DNA of 64,000 nucleotides from RGIG1927 sp045546275 (GTDB taxonomy: Bacteria > Bacillota > Clostridia > UMGS1883), in contig JAZQCM010000014.1 of assembly GCA_045546275.1 (NCBI GenBank), forward strand, positions 186,001 through 250,000. Direction: 5' to 3'. Under the pieces are notes generated by a model. It saw nothing but the letters and a program-made list of their open reading frames with translations. It searched no databases and was not told where the DNA came from. Made by a program: the position numbers and the translations under genes. Every line of letters begins with the position of its first letter. The stretch's first letter is position 1. Of this stretch, positions 56,244 to 64,000 are shown piece after piece.

Positions 56244-57725
56244 GTGAAAAAGAGAATAGTAACATTAACTATGGCTTTAGTTTTGTCCTTGATCGTTTGC
56301 ATGCAAGCTGTACCCGCTATGGCAGAGCATACAAAGGATGCCAGTTATATTTACGATTTCTGGGGAAATGCAAATCAGAGCTTGTCTGCATTCCAGCTTT
56401 CCACAGTAATCGACAACAATTCAATGGGTAACAATCTTAATCTTTCAACAGTAAAGGACCTTTTCGTTTACGAAGATGAAATTTACATTGTTGACTCCGA
56501 ACAGGGAAGAGTAAATATCTTTGATAAGGATTTCAACTTTGTTGACTCCATTAAGATTATCCGTAACGAAGAAGGTAAGATCGTTGTAAGTGAAGAAACA
56601 AACAAGCAGATGATTTTGTCTTCTCCCGAAGGTGTTTATGTAACAGAAGATTATATCTACATTGCCGACTCCGGCAACAACAGAATTCTTGTTCTTGAAC
56701 ATGACACACACTCTCTTGTACGTGAAATCACAAAGCCTTCCGCTATGATGGAAGATGCGATTTTCAAGCCCAGTAAGCTTGCTGTTGACAACTCCGGTCG
56801 TATTTTCTGTGTTATTCAGAACAGCACAGAAGGTATCGTTGAGTTGAATACAGACGGTAGTTTCTCCCGTTATTACGGTGTTAACTCTCCTTCCGTAAAC
56901 CTTATTGACTACTTCTGGAGAAGTATTGCAAGTGAAGAACAGCAGGATAAAATGGCTAAAACCTATGCTCCTTCCTTCAGCAACATCCAGGCAGATAAAG
57001 AAGGTTTCGTTTATGCAGTAACACTCGATACTGCATCCAAGGAAATGGTATTCAGATTTAACTCCAACGGTGAAAACGTTCTTCGTAAGTTCGGTTATTC
57101 CGAACAGATGGGTGACTTGCCCTCAAAGATTGACGAAAGCTTCTCAATCAGCACATTCGTTGATATTGCGGTAAATGATTTCGGTGTATACGCTCTTCTT
57201 GACACAGTTAAGAACCGTGTATTCGTATACAACTTCGATGGTAACCTTATTTGTATCTTCGGTGGCGAAGGTAACACAAAGGGTACCTTCAACAACCCCA
57301 CAAGTATTGCTTGGATGGGTAACGACCTTATTATAGGTGACGAAAACTTGGCAAGTGCATTCGTATTCACAACAACTGACTTCGGCGACCTTATTTTAGA
57401 AGCTGAAAAGAAGTACTACGAAGGTGACTTCGACGCAGCGGCTGTTTTGCAGAAAAAGGTTGTTGAAATGAATGCTAACTACGACCATGCATACGTATCA
57501 ATCGGTAAGAACCTTTTGATGCAGGATGAATATGAAGAAGCTATGTACTACTTCAAGCTTGGTAATGATAAGACTTATTATTCCAAGGCGTTCACAGGAT
57601 ATAGAAACCTTATCCTTCAGAAGTACTTCTTCTTATTGGCAGCTGTAGTTGTTCTGTTTGTTGTATGGGTACTTCGCGGTGAAGTTAAGTACAATAAGCA
57701 GCAACGTAAACTTGAAGAACTGTGA
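56244..57725 (+). CDS. Exported NHL-type beta-propeller with TPR and C-terminal membrane anchor
   Basis: The 493-residue protein has a signal peptide (to about 28, PAMA) and about six blades with NHL-like motifs (DLFVYEDEIYIVDSEQGRVNIF; YVTEDYIYIADSGNNRILVL; VDNSGRIFCVIQN; KGTFNNPTSIAWMGNDLIIGD). Next is a TPR pair (YEGDFDAAAVLQKKVVEMNAN; DHAYVSIGKNLLMQDEYEEAMYYF) and a last membrane helix (FFLLAAVVVLFVVWVL). It is thus tethered outside the membrane and may sense or scaffold. GTG at 56244 after GGGGGTG was chosen over GTG 56235. Placed between the two permease pairs. Confidence 0.82.
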   Translation: MKKRIVTLTMALVLSLIVCMQAVPAMAEHTKDASYIYDFWGNANQSLSAFQLSTVIDNNSMGNNLNLSTVKDLFVYEDEIYIVDSEQGRVNIFDKDFNFVDSIKIIRNEEGKIVVSEETNKQMILSSPEGVYVTEDYIYIADSGNNRILVLEHDTHSLVREITKPSAMMEDAIFKPSKLAVDNSGRIFCVIQNSTEGIVELNTDGSFSRYYGVNSPSVNLIDYFWRSIASEEQQDKMAKTYAPSFSNIQADKEGFVYAVTLDTASKEMVFRFNSNGENVLRKFGYSEQMGDLPSKIDESFSISTFVDIAVNDFGVYALLDTVKNRVFVYNFDGNLICIFGGEGNTKGTFNNPTSIAWMGNDLIIGDENLASAFVFTTTDFGDLILEAEKKYYEGDFDAAAVLQKKVVEMNANYDHAYVSIGKNLLMQDEYEEAMYYFKLGNDKTYYSKAFTGYRNLILQKYFFLLAAVVVLFVVWVLRGEVKYNKQQRKLEEL

Positions 57726-57735
57726 GGTGAAAGTG

Positions 57736-58359
57736 ATGAAGAAATTTGTTGAAGATTTTAAATATTTGAACTACGTCATATTTCACCCGTTTGATGGCTT
57801 TTATGAAGTAAGATTCAGAGGCAAGGGCAATTACGCTTTAGTTGCAATCCTCTTCATCTTAAGCGGTCTTATGAACGTTATTTCATATCAGTACACAGGC
57901 TTTATTATGAATAATAACGCCATGTTTGCAATGAACAGTGTAACAACCTTCATTTTTGGTTTGTTCCCATATCTGCTTTTTGCAATCAGTAACTGGAGTA
58001 TGACAGCAATTTTTGAGGGTAGCGGTAAGTTCCTGGATATTTTAACAGTTCTTGCTTACTCACTTTACCCCAAGCTCCTCATGGACATTGTGGTTGTTAT
58101 TTTCTCAAATGTTGTTACAGCAGAAGAAGCAATGATTCTTACAGCAGTACAGATGATTGCTCTCGTTTGGTTCTGTTTCCTTGTATTCAGTGGTTTGTGT
58201 GTAATCCATGAATACGGCGCAGGAAGAAACCTTGTTATGATTCTTGCAACCTTTGTTGCAGCAGTTGTAGTAATCTTCCTGGCAACATTGTACGTTACAT
58301 TAGTTGAGAAGGTATTTACATTCTTTGTAGACTTCACAACAGAATTAGCAAGGAGGTGA
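57736..58359 (+). CDS. YIP1-family multi-pass membrane protein
   Basis: The 207-residue protein has a short cytoplasmic start with HPFDGFYEVRFRGKGN, the conserved Yip1 entry motif, then five helices (LVAILFILSGLMNVISY; FIFGLFPYLLFAIS; ILTVLAYSLYPKLLMDIVVVI; ALVWFCFLVFSGLCVI; LATFVAAVVVIFLATLYV). Bacterial Yip1 proteins are uncharacterised; in related operons they accompany sugar ABC systems. ATG at 57736 after GAGGTGAAAG. Confidence 0.85.
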   Translation: MKKFVEDFKYLNYVIFHPFDGFYEVRFRGKGNYALVAILFILSGLMNVISYQYTGFIMNNNAMFAMNSVTTFIFGLFPYLLFAISNWSMTAIFEGSGKFLDILTVLAYSLYPKLLMDIVVVIFSNVVTAEEAMILTAVQMIALVWFCFLVFSGLCVIHEYGAGRNLVMILATFVAAVVVIFLATLYVTLVEKVFTFFVDFTTELARR

Positions 58360-58363
58360 GGAT

Positions 58364-61201
58364 ATGAAGAAGTTACTCAGTAAAATTTCATTACTTAAAA
58401 TTGTTACAGTAATTGTAGTTGTTGCTTTAGTGGCATCCTTCGTATCAACACTCCCCGAATACGTGCTTAAGTCAACACCTGTTGCTCAGGTATTGCAGGC
58501 AGGTATTCCCGAAAATGGCGAAGTGATTTCAAAGGCAATTAACGGCAACGTAATGGTTGCTCAGAATGAAGGCAAAACTCTTTATGTTGAGCCTAAAACT
58601 TTAAATGTTACAGTAGTTGACGATGCCACAGGTATGACATGGAAGTCCATGCCTTCTGATGGTAACCTCACAGAAGATGAAAAGGCTCCCTTGTTCATTT
58701 CCTTCCTGGATGCAACCGGTGCTTTAAGCAACTGGGATGTATTCACCTACTGTATTGGTAACGATAACACAACACGTGAATTGGAAGAAGGCGAAAGCCT
58801 TACTGATACTTACTCAATCAACAAGATTGAAAACGGTTTCAGAGCAACACTTAAAATAAGTGAGCTTGAAAGTGCAGTTCTTAACGAATACATGCCCAAG
58901 CAGATTTCCGTTGAACGTTATACAGAATGCTTCATTAACAAGATCGATACTCTTCTTGCAGAAGGCAAGATTGATGAAGATCAGAAGATTAAGTACAACA
59001 AGGCACTTTCCATGATTTACGCGCTTGACGAGGAAAATCAGGATTATTACTACAACAAGTACGCAGGTACACCTCCTGTAACTGTTACAACAATCCTTAT
59101 TGACCTTGCTAAGAAGGTTCAGTACACAACTGACGACCTTATCAATGACAGCCGTGAGTTCAACATTATGGACGTTGAACTTTCTCACCCCGCTGACTTC
59201 CAGATTATTATGGATGTTACACTTGAAAACGGTGATTTGGTTGTTCATATTCCTACATACGAAATTCTTAACAACAGCGAAGACCAGGAATATTACACTC
59301 TCCAGAAGATTACAGTATTCCCCAACTTCGGTTTGGTTGATGCTAAGAAGTACAACGAAGGCTTTATCTTCGTTCCCGACGGAAGTGGTGCACTTTTCAA
59401 CATCAACAGCTACGACTCTGGTTATGTTGAATACACACGTCCCGTTTACAACAGCAATTACTTTGATAAGCTCTATACTGATACAGAATATAATGAAGAC
59501 ATTATGATGCCTGTATTCGGTATGGGTAAGAAGAAGGCTGAATTTGTTGCAGCACCTGCAGAAGAAACAGTTGAAGAAACTGCAGAAGCAGTTGAAGAAG
59601 CAACAGAAGTTGCAACAGAGGTTGAAGAAGAAGACACAGGCATTGTTGAAATCAAGACAGAAGTTAAGGACGCAGGCATGAACGGCTTCCTTGCTATCAT
59701 TGAAAGCGGTGCTGAAACAGCTTCTATCACAGTAAACCTTGGTGTTGCAGATACATCCAACGGTGGTACAAACTTTAACAAGGTTTATCCCTCCTTCGAT
59801 GTAATGCAGTACAGTAATGTAAAGGTATTCGGTCCTTACAGCACAAACGATGCTAAGTTCCTTGCAACTACATCCTCCTTTGATGTTGACCTTAAGGTTC
59901 GTTACAAGCTTTACACAGACAATTGTAACTACTACACAATGGCACAGGATTACAAGAGCTATATTATTGAAAAGAACGGCTTGACAGTTGAAGCTGCAAA
60001 GAGCCCCGAAATTTTCCTTGATGTAGTTTCTTCCCTTACTGTTGAAGAAAGATTTATGGGCGTTCCCTACGACAAAACTTTGTCAATGACAACTTATTCC
60101 GAGCTTGAAGGTATTTTGGATGACCTTGACGGCGTTGATAAGGTTGTAAGCTATAAGGGTGCTTATAACGGTGGTATTTACAACACAATCAATACAAAGG
60201 CTAAGAAGACCGGTGCTAACGGTTCCCAGAAGGAATACGATGCTCTTATGAAGAAGTACGGTGACTCTATTTACATGAGCACTCCCGTATCCTATGTTTA
60301 TAAGGATTCTGCAATCTTCAAGGCAAGTAAGCATGCTCTCTTAGGTTATGATTCTGAACCTATCAAGGTTTATGATTACGATATTCCCACAGGCAGATTC
60401 AATCTCTTTGGTGAAGGTCACTGGGTTGTAAGTCCTTATTACCTTCCCGCAGTTGTTGAAAGCTTCAGCAAGGATAGCGAAAACGTTAAGCTTGCAATTG
60501 AAGACCTTGGTAACCTTGTATATGCTCACAATAAGCCCGATACAGAAGTTGACCTTTACGAAGGTGAACAGGTTATCGCAAATGCACTCGGCACTCTTAC
60601 TGCAAACGACAGAAGCATTGTTCTTTACAATCCCTTTGCAACAAGAATGCTTTATGCAGACTACAGCGCTGATATTTCCAGAGAAAGCAGTGACTATGGT
60701 CTTATAGTACATAACGTACCTTTCCGTCAGATTGTTATGAACGGTTTGACAAAGTATACAACACTTAATGTAAACGAATCTTCTACAGGTAAGGCATATT
60801 ACCTCCTTCAGGCTCTTGAATTAGGTAGCTGTCCCAAGTACAAGATTACAGCAAAGAGTGTTGACAGACTTAAGGAAAACAACTACAGTGACCTTTACTC
60901 CACAGAGTATAGTCTCATTGCAGAAGACATCAAGGCTATGAGTGCTACAATCAAGGAAGAATTCCAGAAGATTGGCACAACAGAAATCGTTAACCACGAA
61001 ATCCTTGATGAAAAGGTATTTGTAACAACATATGCTACAGGCGTTAAGGTTGTTGCAAACTACAACACATTTGATGTTGACACATCTTACGGTAACATTT
61101 CCGGCTTCGGCTACTTGGTAGTCGAAGCAGGTGATGAACCTGTAGTGGAAGAAGTAGTAGAAGAAGTTGCAATAGAGGAAGGAGGAGAAGTAAATGAGTA
61201 A
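58364..61201 (+). CDS. Anchored extracellular 945-aa protein (DUF5696-like)
   Basis: N-terminal membrane helix (about 12-30), then beta-rich N domain (about 30-330) with KTLYVEPKTLNVTVVDDATGMTW, EDQEYYTLQKITVFPNFGL and EGFIFVPDGSGALFNIN. An acidic low-complexity insert follows (about 390-430, Glu/Val/Ala/Thr). The C half (about 440-920) includes VRYKLYTDNCNYYTMAQDYK and a probable alpha/beta region (SYKGAYNGGIYNTINTKAKK, GEGHWVVSPYYLP). The tail is again acidic (VVEEVVEEVAIEEGG). It resembles what I recall as DUF5696, often next to YIP1 and sugar transporters. A glycan-binding or hydrolytic role is conceivable but unproven. Confidence 0.72.
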   Translation: MKKLLSKISLLKIVTVIVVVALVASFVSTLPEYVLKSTPVAQVLQAGIPENGEVISKAINGNVMVAQNEGKTLYVEPKTLNVTVVDDATGMTWKSMPSDGNLTEDEKAPLFISFLDATGALSNWDVFTYCIGNDNTTRELEEGESLTDTYSINKIENGFRATLKISELESAVLNEYMPKQISVERYTECFINKIDTLLAEGKIDEDQKIKYNKALSMIYALDEENQDYYYNKYAGTPPVTVTTILIDLAKKVQYTTDDLINDSREFNIMDVELSHPADFQIIMDVTLENGDLVVHIPTYEILNNSEDQEYYTLQKITVFPNFGLVDAKKYNEGFIFVPDGSGALFNINSYDSGYVEYTRPVYNSNYFDKLYTDTEYNEDIMMPVFGMGKKKAEFVAAPAEETVEETAEAVEEATEVATEVEEEDTGIVEIKTEVKDAGMNGFLAIIESGAETASITVNLGVADTSNGGTNFNKVYPSFDVMQYSNVKVFGPYSTNDAKFLATTSSFDVDLKVRYKLYTDNCNYYTMAQDYKSYIIEKNGLTVEAAKSPEIFLDVVSSLTVEERFMGVPYDKTLSMTTYSELEGILDDLDGVDKVVSYKGAYNGGIYNTINTKAKKTGANGSQKEYDALMKKYGDSIYMSTPVSYVYKDSAIFKASKHALLGYDSEPIKVYDYDIPTGRFNLFGEGHWVVSPYYLPAVVESFSKDSENVKLAIEDLGNLVYAHNKPDTEVDLYEGEQVIANALGTLTANDRSIVLYNPFATRMLYADYSADISRESSDYGLIVHNVPFRQIVMNGLTKYTTLNVNESSTGKAYYLLQALELGSCPKYKITAKSVDRLKENNYSDLYSTEYSLIAEDIKAMSATIKEEFQKIGTTEIVNHEILDEKVFVTTYATGVKVVANYNTFDVDTSYGNISGFGYLVVEAGDEPVVEEVVEEVAIEEGGEVNE

Positions 61202-62129
61202 GACAAATGAAGCTAAAGTAAAGGCAGTTAAGACAAAGAAGCCTATGAAGTTCCAGACAACTCAGAAGATTAATGGTTATATTTTCCTTCTCCCCTGGAT
61301 TATCGGTTTCCTTCTTTTCTTCCTTATTCCCATGGTTAACACAATCATTTATTCCTTCCACACTGTAGGCGTTGCCGAATCAGGTGGTATGGAAATGACA
61401 TGGAACAGTATTAACAACTACATTGACTTGTTCAATACTGAGCTTTCCACACAGAGCCAGCAGTTCACACGTGTGTTCGCGGACGAAAACTCCAACATCG
61501 TTATGAATACTCCTCTTATCGTTGTATTCAGCCTTTTCTCAGCTCTTTTGGTTAACGCTAACTACAAAGGCAGAGACGTTGTAAGAGTTATCTTCTTCCT
61601 TCCCATCGTTCTTGGTATCTCCATTGTTACAACAATGGTAACAACAACAGGTGGCGATATGACAGGTGTTACAGCTGTTGCAACAGAAGAATCCGGATTT
61701 ATCATGAGACTACTCACATCTTACACATTCCTTCCCAAAGACGTTATCGGCTTTGTAATGGGCGTTGTAAGCGATATTTCCGCAATTATCTCCAAGGCAG
61801 GCGTACAGACACTTCTTTATCTTGCAGCACTCCAGGGCATCAGCCCCTCTCTTTACGAGGTTGCTAAGATTGAAGGTGCTACAACATACGAAATCTTCTG
61901 GAAGGTTACATTCCCGATGGTGGGTTCAATTACACTCTTTAACTTTGTATTCACTTTCGTTGATTTGTTCTCTGACAGTAGTATTGCTCAGGAAGTTTAC
62001 GCATTCGCGTTTGAAAAGAATAACATCGGTGTAGGTAGTGCACTTTCAGTTGTTTACCTCTTTGACGTTCTTCTTATTCTTCTGGCTATGGTATTAATTC
62101 TTACAAAGGTGGTGAAGATCGGTGACTAA
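61194..62129 (+). CDS. Sugar ABC permease, pair B, first subunit
   Basis: 311-residue permease; LPWIIGFLLFFLIPMVNTII start, extra loop (about 150-190) before LLYLAALQGISPSLYEVAKI, and EAA loop EVAKIEGATTYEIFWKVTFP. It overlaps the preceding gene by 8 bases. Confidence 0.9.
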   Translation: MSKTNEAKVKAVKTKKPMKFQTTQKINGYIFLLPWIIGFLLFFLIPMVNTIIYSFHTVGVAESGGMEMTWNSINNYIDLFNTELSTQSQQFTRVFADENSNIVMNTPLIVVFSLFSALLVNANYKGRDVVRVIFFLPIVLGISIVTTMVTTTGGDMTGVTAVATEESGFIMRLLTSYTFLPKDVIGFVMGVVSDISAIISKAGVQTLLYLAALQGISPSLYEVAKIEGATTYEIFWKVTFPMVGSITLFNFVFTFVDLFSDSSIAQEVYAFAFEKNNIGVGSALSVVYLFDVLLILLAMVLILTKVVKIGD

Positions 62130-63168
62130 GAAGACAAAAGCTCCTAAGGCTAAAAAACCCGGCTTAATCCAGTGGTTTAAAACTGCTTGGAATGACAATT
62201 CCATCACTGATCCTCTTGTTTGTAAGAGAACTTTACAGGGTATTATATTTAAGGTTTTCGGTATCACAGTAATTTTGGGTATGTGTTTCTCAATCCTTTA
62301 CCCGATTTTGAAGCTTTTCCCCATGATTCTTTGTGACGTTGAAGACTTAGGTAACCCCGACGTTGTATGGATTCCCAAAACATTCTCTCTTGTAAGCTTC
62401 CAGGCTGCAATCAGACTTGTTTTCGGTAACTTCCTCATCATGTTCCAGTCGCTTCTTTATGCAGCGGTAATTGCGTTCATTCAGGTTGTTATCTGTGCAA
62501 TGGCAGGTTACACAATCGGTAGAATTAATATTCCCTTCAAGAATATTGTTTTCTTCCTTGTAATCTTCACATTCGTAGTTCCCCGTCAGTCACTTCTTAT
62601 TTCGCAGTACTTAAGATTCAAGAACTTTGACGTGCTTGGTATTTTCCAGCTCTTCACAGGGGACACGGTGGACCTTATCAATAACCCCATCACACTTTAC
62701 ATGCTTTCATTCTTCGGCCAGGGCTTGAAGCAGGGCTTGTTCATTTACATCTTCGTATCCTTCTTCAAGGGTCTTCCCAAGGAGTTGGAAGAAGCAGCTC
62801 TTATCGACGGTTGCGGTTTCTATAAGACATATCTTAAGATTGCTCTTCCCAATGCCGTTCCTTCAATCATGGTTGTTGCGGTACTTTCCTTCATCTGGAA
62901 CTACGGTGATACGTACTACACCGGTTACTTCCATCCCGAAGGACCCTACCTTGCAATGAAGCTGAGCCAGCAGTTTGCAGCTACAAACGCTAACACTGTT
63001 GTTGATGCGGTTTCCAAGTGGTACGACGCTCCTGCAGCAAGTAGTTTCACATACGATGCTGTTAAGCAGGCAGCTGTACTTCTTTACCTCATTCCTCTTC
63101 TTGTTATTTACTTTATTGTACAGAAGAGACTTGTTGAAAACTTTGCAGCCAGCGGTATTGTTGGTTAA
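62122..63168 (+). CDS. Sugar ABC permease, pair B, second subunit
   Basis: 348-residue permease with a longer basic N-terminal tail, EAA loop ELEEAALIDGCGFYKTYLKI, start GTG overlapping its partner by 8 bases. Last gene of the operon before the terminator at 63175. With its partner it forms a second channel; no ATPase gene is present. Confidence 0.9.
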   Translation: MTKKTKAPKAKKPGLIQWFKTAWNDNSITDPLVCKRTLQGIIFKVFGITVILGMCFSILYPILKLFPMILCDVEDLGNPDVVWIPKTFSLVSFQAAIRLVFGNFLIMFQSLLYAAVIAFIQVVICAMAGYTIGRINIPFKNIVFFLVIFTFVVPRQSLLISQYLRFKNFDVLGIFQLFTGDTVDLINNPITLYMLSFFGQGLKQGLFIYIFVSFFKGLPKELEEAALIDGCGFYKTYLKIALPNAVPSIMVVAVLSFIWNYGDTYYTGYFHPEGPYLAMKLSQQFAATNANTVVDAVSKWYDAPAASSFTYDAVKQAAVLLYLIPLLVIYFIVQKRLVENFAASGIVG

Positions 63169-63174
63169 AAAATT

Positions 63175-63207
63175 AAAAAGACGTCCGAGAAATTGGACGT
63201 CTTTTTT
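63175..63207 (+). terminator. Terminator of the nine-gene operon
   Basis: AAAAAGACGTCC/GGACGTCTTTTT stem with T-run. Confidence 0.85.
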
Positions 63208-63208
63208 G

Positions 63209-63237
63209 TTGTTAAAAACCTTAAAGTATGTTATTAT
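63209..63237 (+). promoter_or_regulatory. Promoter of the Nudix gene
   Basis: TTGTTA (63209-63214), 17-bp spacer, TATTAT (63232-63237), directly after the terminator. Confidence 0.5.
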
Positions 63238-63267
63238 GTTGTCATACGAGTTAAAAGAGGTGTACTT

Positions 63268-63696
63268 ATGCGAGGAGTTAATTTAATAGCTGTGTTTAAT
63301 AAAGAACAAAACAAGGTTTTAATGTGCAAAAGGCGAAAGGACCCCTACAAAGGACTACTTAATTTTGTGGGCGGCAAGATTAAAGAGGGGGAAGATGGAT
63401 TTTCCTCGGCGTACCGTGAGCTTTTTGAAGAAACGGGAATTGCAAAAGAAAATATAAAGCTTTACCACTTAATGGATTTTACATATCATTTGCAGGACTT
63501 TTATATGGAAGTGTATGTGGGTAAACTTAGTTGTGACATTGATGTTTCAGGGGAGGAAAACGAGCTTTCCTGGCAGGATGTAAACCAAAGCTTTGCCGAC
63601 AAAAGCATTTTTGCAGGGGTTGGCAACTTAGAGCACATTATGAACATAATAAAAAAATGTGAAGAAGAAAGCTTAATTAATTTTTTTGAGGTGTAA
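63268..63696 (+). CDS. Nudix hydrolase
   Basis: 142-residue protein with the Nudix box GGKIKEGEDGFSSAYRELFE then ETGI, matching GX5EX7REUXEEXGU. Such enzymes hydrolyse nucleoside diphosphate derivatives (8-oxo-dGTP, ADP-ribose and others); the substrate is not evident. ATG at 63268 after AAAGAGGTG. Three bases separate it from the lipase gene. Confidence 0.9.
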   Translation: MRGVNLIAVFNKEQNKVLMCKRRKDPYKGLLNFVGGKIKEGEDGFSSAYRELFEETGIAKENIKLYHLMDFTYHLQDFYMEVYVGKLSCDIDVSGEENELSWQDVNQSFADKSIFAGVGNLEHIMNIIKKCEEESLINFFEV

Positions 63697-63699
63697 AGA

Positions 63700-64000
63700 G
63701 TGAAATATCCGATTCTTATGGTTCACGGAATGGGGTTCCGTGACAGTGAGCTTTTAAACTATTGGGGAAGAATACCCCAATGCCTTGAAGACCATGGTTG
63801 TAAAATTTTTTACGGCAGGCAGGACAGTAACGCCTCCATACAATCAAACGGCGAAGCTTTAAAAAAGAGAATAGAAGAAATCCTGGCAGAAACCGGTGCA
63901 GAAAAGGTGAATATTATTGCTCATTCAAAGGGCGGTCTTGATGCAAGATATGCAATCTCTTCCCTGAAAATGGGGGATAAGGTTGCATCCTTAACAACAA
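63700..64000 (+). CDS. Lipase-like alpha/beta hydrolase (5' part)
   Basis: The frame starts at GTG 63700 (after GAGGTG) and is open to the window end: about 100 residues, MKYPILMVHGMGFRDSELLN, oxyanion region, and the nucleophile elbow NIIAHSKGGLDARYA (Ser). This is the layout of bacterial triacylglycerol lipases with an AHSxGG elbow. Export signal absent. Substrate and C terminus unknown. Confidence 0.8.
   Translation, partial: MKYPILMVHGMGFRDSELLNYWGRIPQCLEDHGCKIFYGRQDSNASIQSNGEALKKRIEEILAETGAEKVNIIAHSKGGLDARYAISSLKMGDKVASLTT

Overview
The window is a 64 kb piece of a low-to-mid GC Gram-positive chromosome, most likely an anaerobic, possibly gut-associated member of the Clostridia (Firmicutes). 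The order dgt-dnaG-sigA, the YloU-FakA-RecG group, the divergent lexA/LysM (yneA-like) pair, strong AGGAGG-type ribosome binding sites, frequent GTG/TTG starts and abundant hairpin-plus-T terminators all fit. I see no rRNA, CRISPR array, integrase or recognisable transposase, and exactly one tRNA (Thr, CGT). The genus cannot be read from the sequence.

Layout. 1-5.4 kb (minus strand): a partial membrane protein, a DtxR/MntR regulator, sigA, dnaG and dgt, then a Cys-rich mini-protein divergent from a small XRE regulator across a 38-bp palindrome. dgt and dnaG-sigA each carry a near-identical sigma-H-type promoter. 5.4-8 kb: a secreted M23 peptidase with four InlB-type repeats, lying between two 47-bp direct copies of the pfkA terminator region. 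8-19 kb: pfkA, glnS, gltX, a CapA-like lipoprotein, tRNA-Thr, and an alpha/beta hydrolase-MurF-Ddl wall-precursor operon. Three copies of a two-hairpin intergenic repeat sit here, one with an apparent 17-bp target duplication at the end of gltX. 18.8-21.9 kb: four genes of unknown function. 21.9-30.7 kb: a 1507-residue secreted glycoside hydrolase, gdhA with a leader attenuator, and a secreted CHAP-like protein. 30.8-37.5 kb: a NifX-like metal protein, a P1 peptidase, uvrC, an HD hydrolase, a sugar transferase, and lexA with its divergent SOS gene. 37.6-42.1 kb: a maltodextrin-type ABC importer with malQ. 42.1-49 kb (minus): recG, fakA, the Asp23 protein and a YhaN/YhaO-like pair. 49.1-63.2 kb: one nine-gene operon. 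63.2-64 kb: a Nudix hydrolase and the start of a lipase.

The 14 kb operon is the most unusual block. It encodes two substrate-binding proteins (one a 1033-residue membrane-tethered fusion), four permeases forming two pairs, a membrane-anchored NHL-propeller/TPR protein, a YIP1-type membrane protein and a 945-residue anchored extracellular protein that resembles what I recall as DUF5696. It has no ATPase, and neither does the maltodextrin operon, so both probably share an ATPase encoded elsewhere. Three secreted proteins (M23, glycoside hydrolase, CHAP-like) share a C-terminal module ending in a W-D-x-x-x-x-[LM]-x-x-L signature, which suggests a common surface programme.
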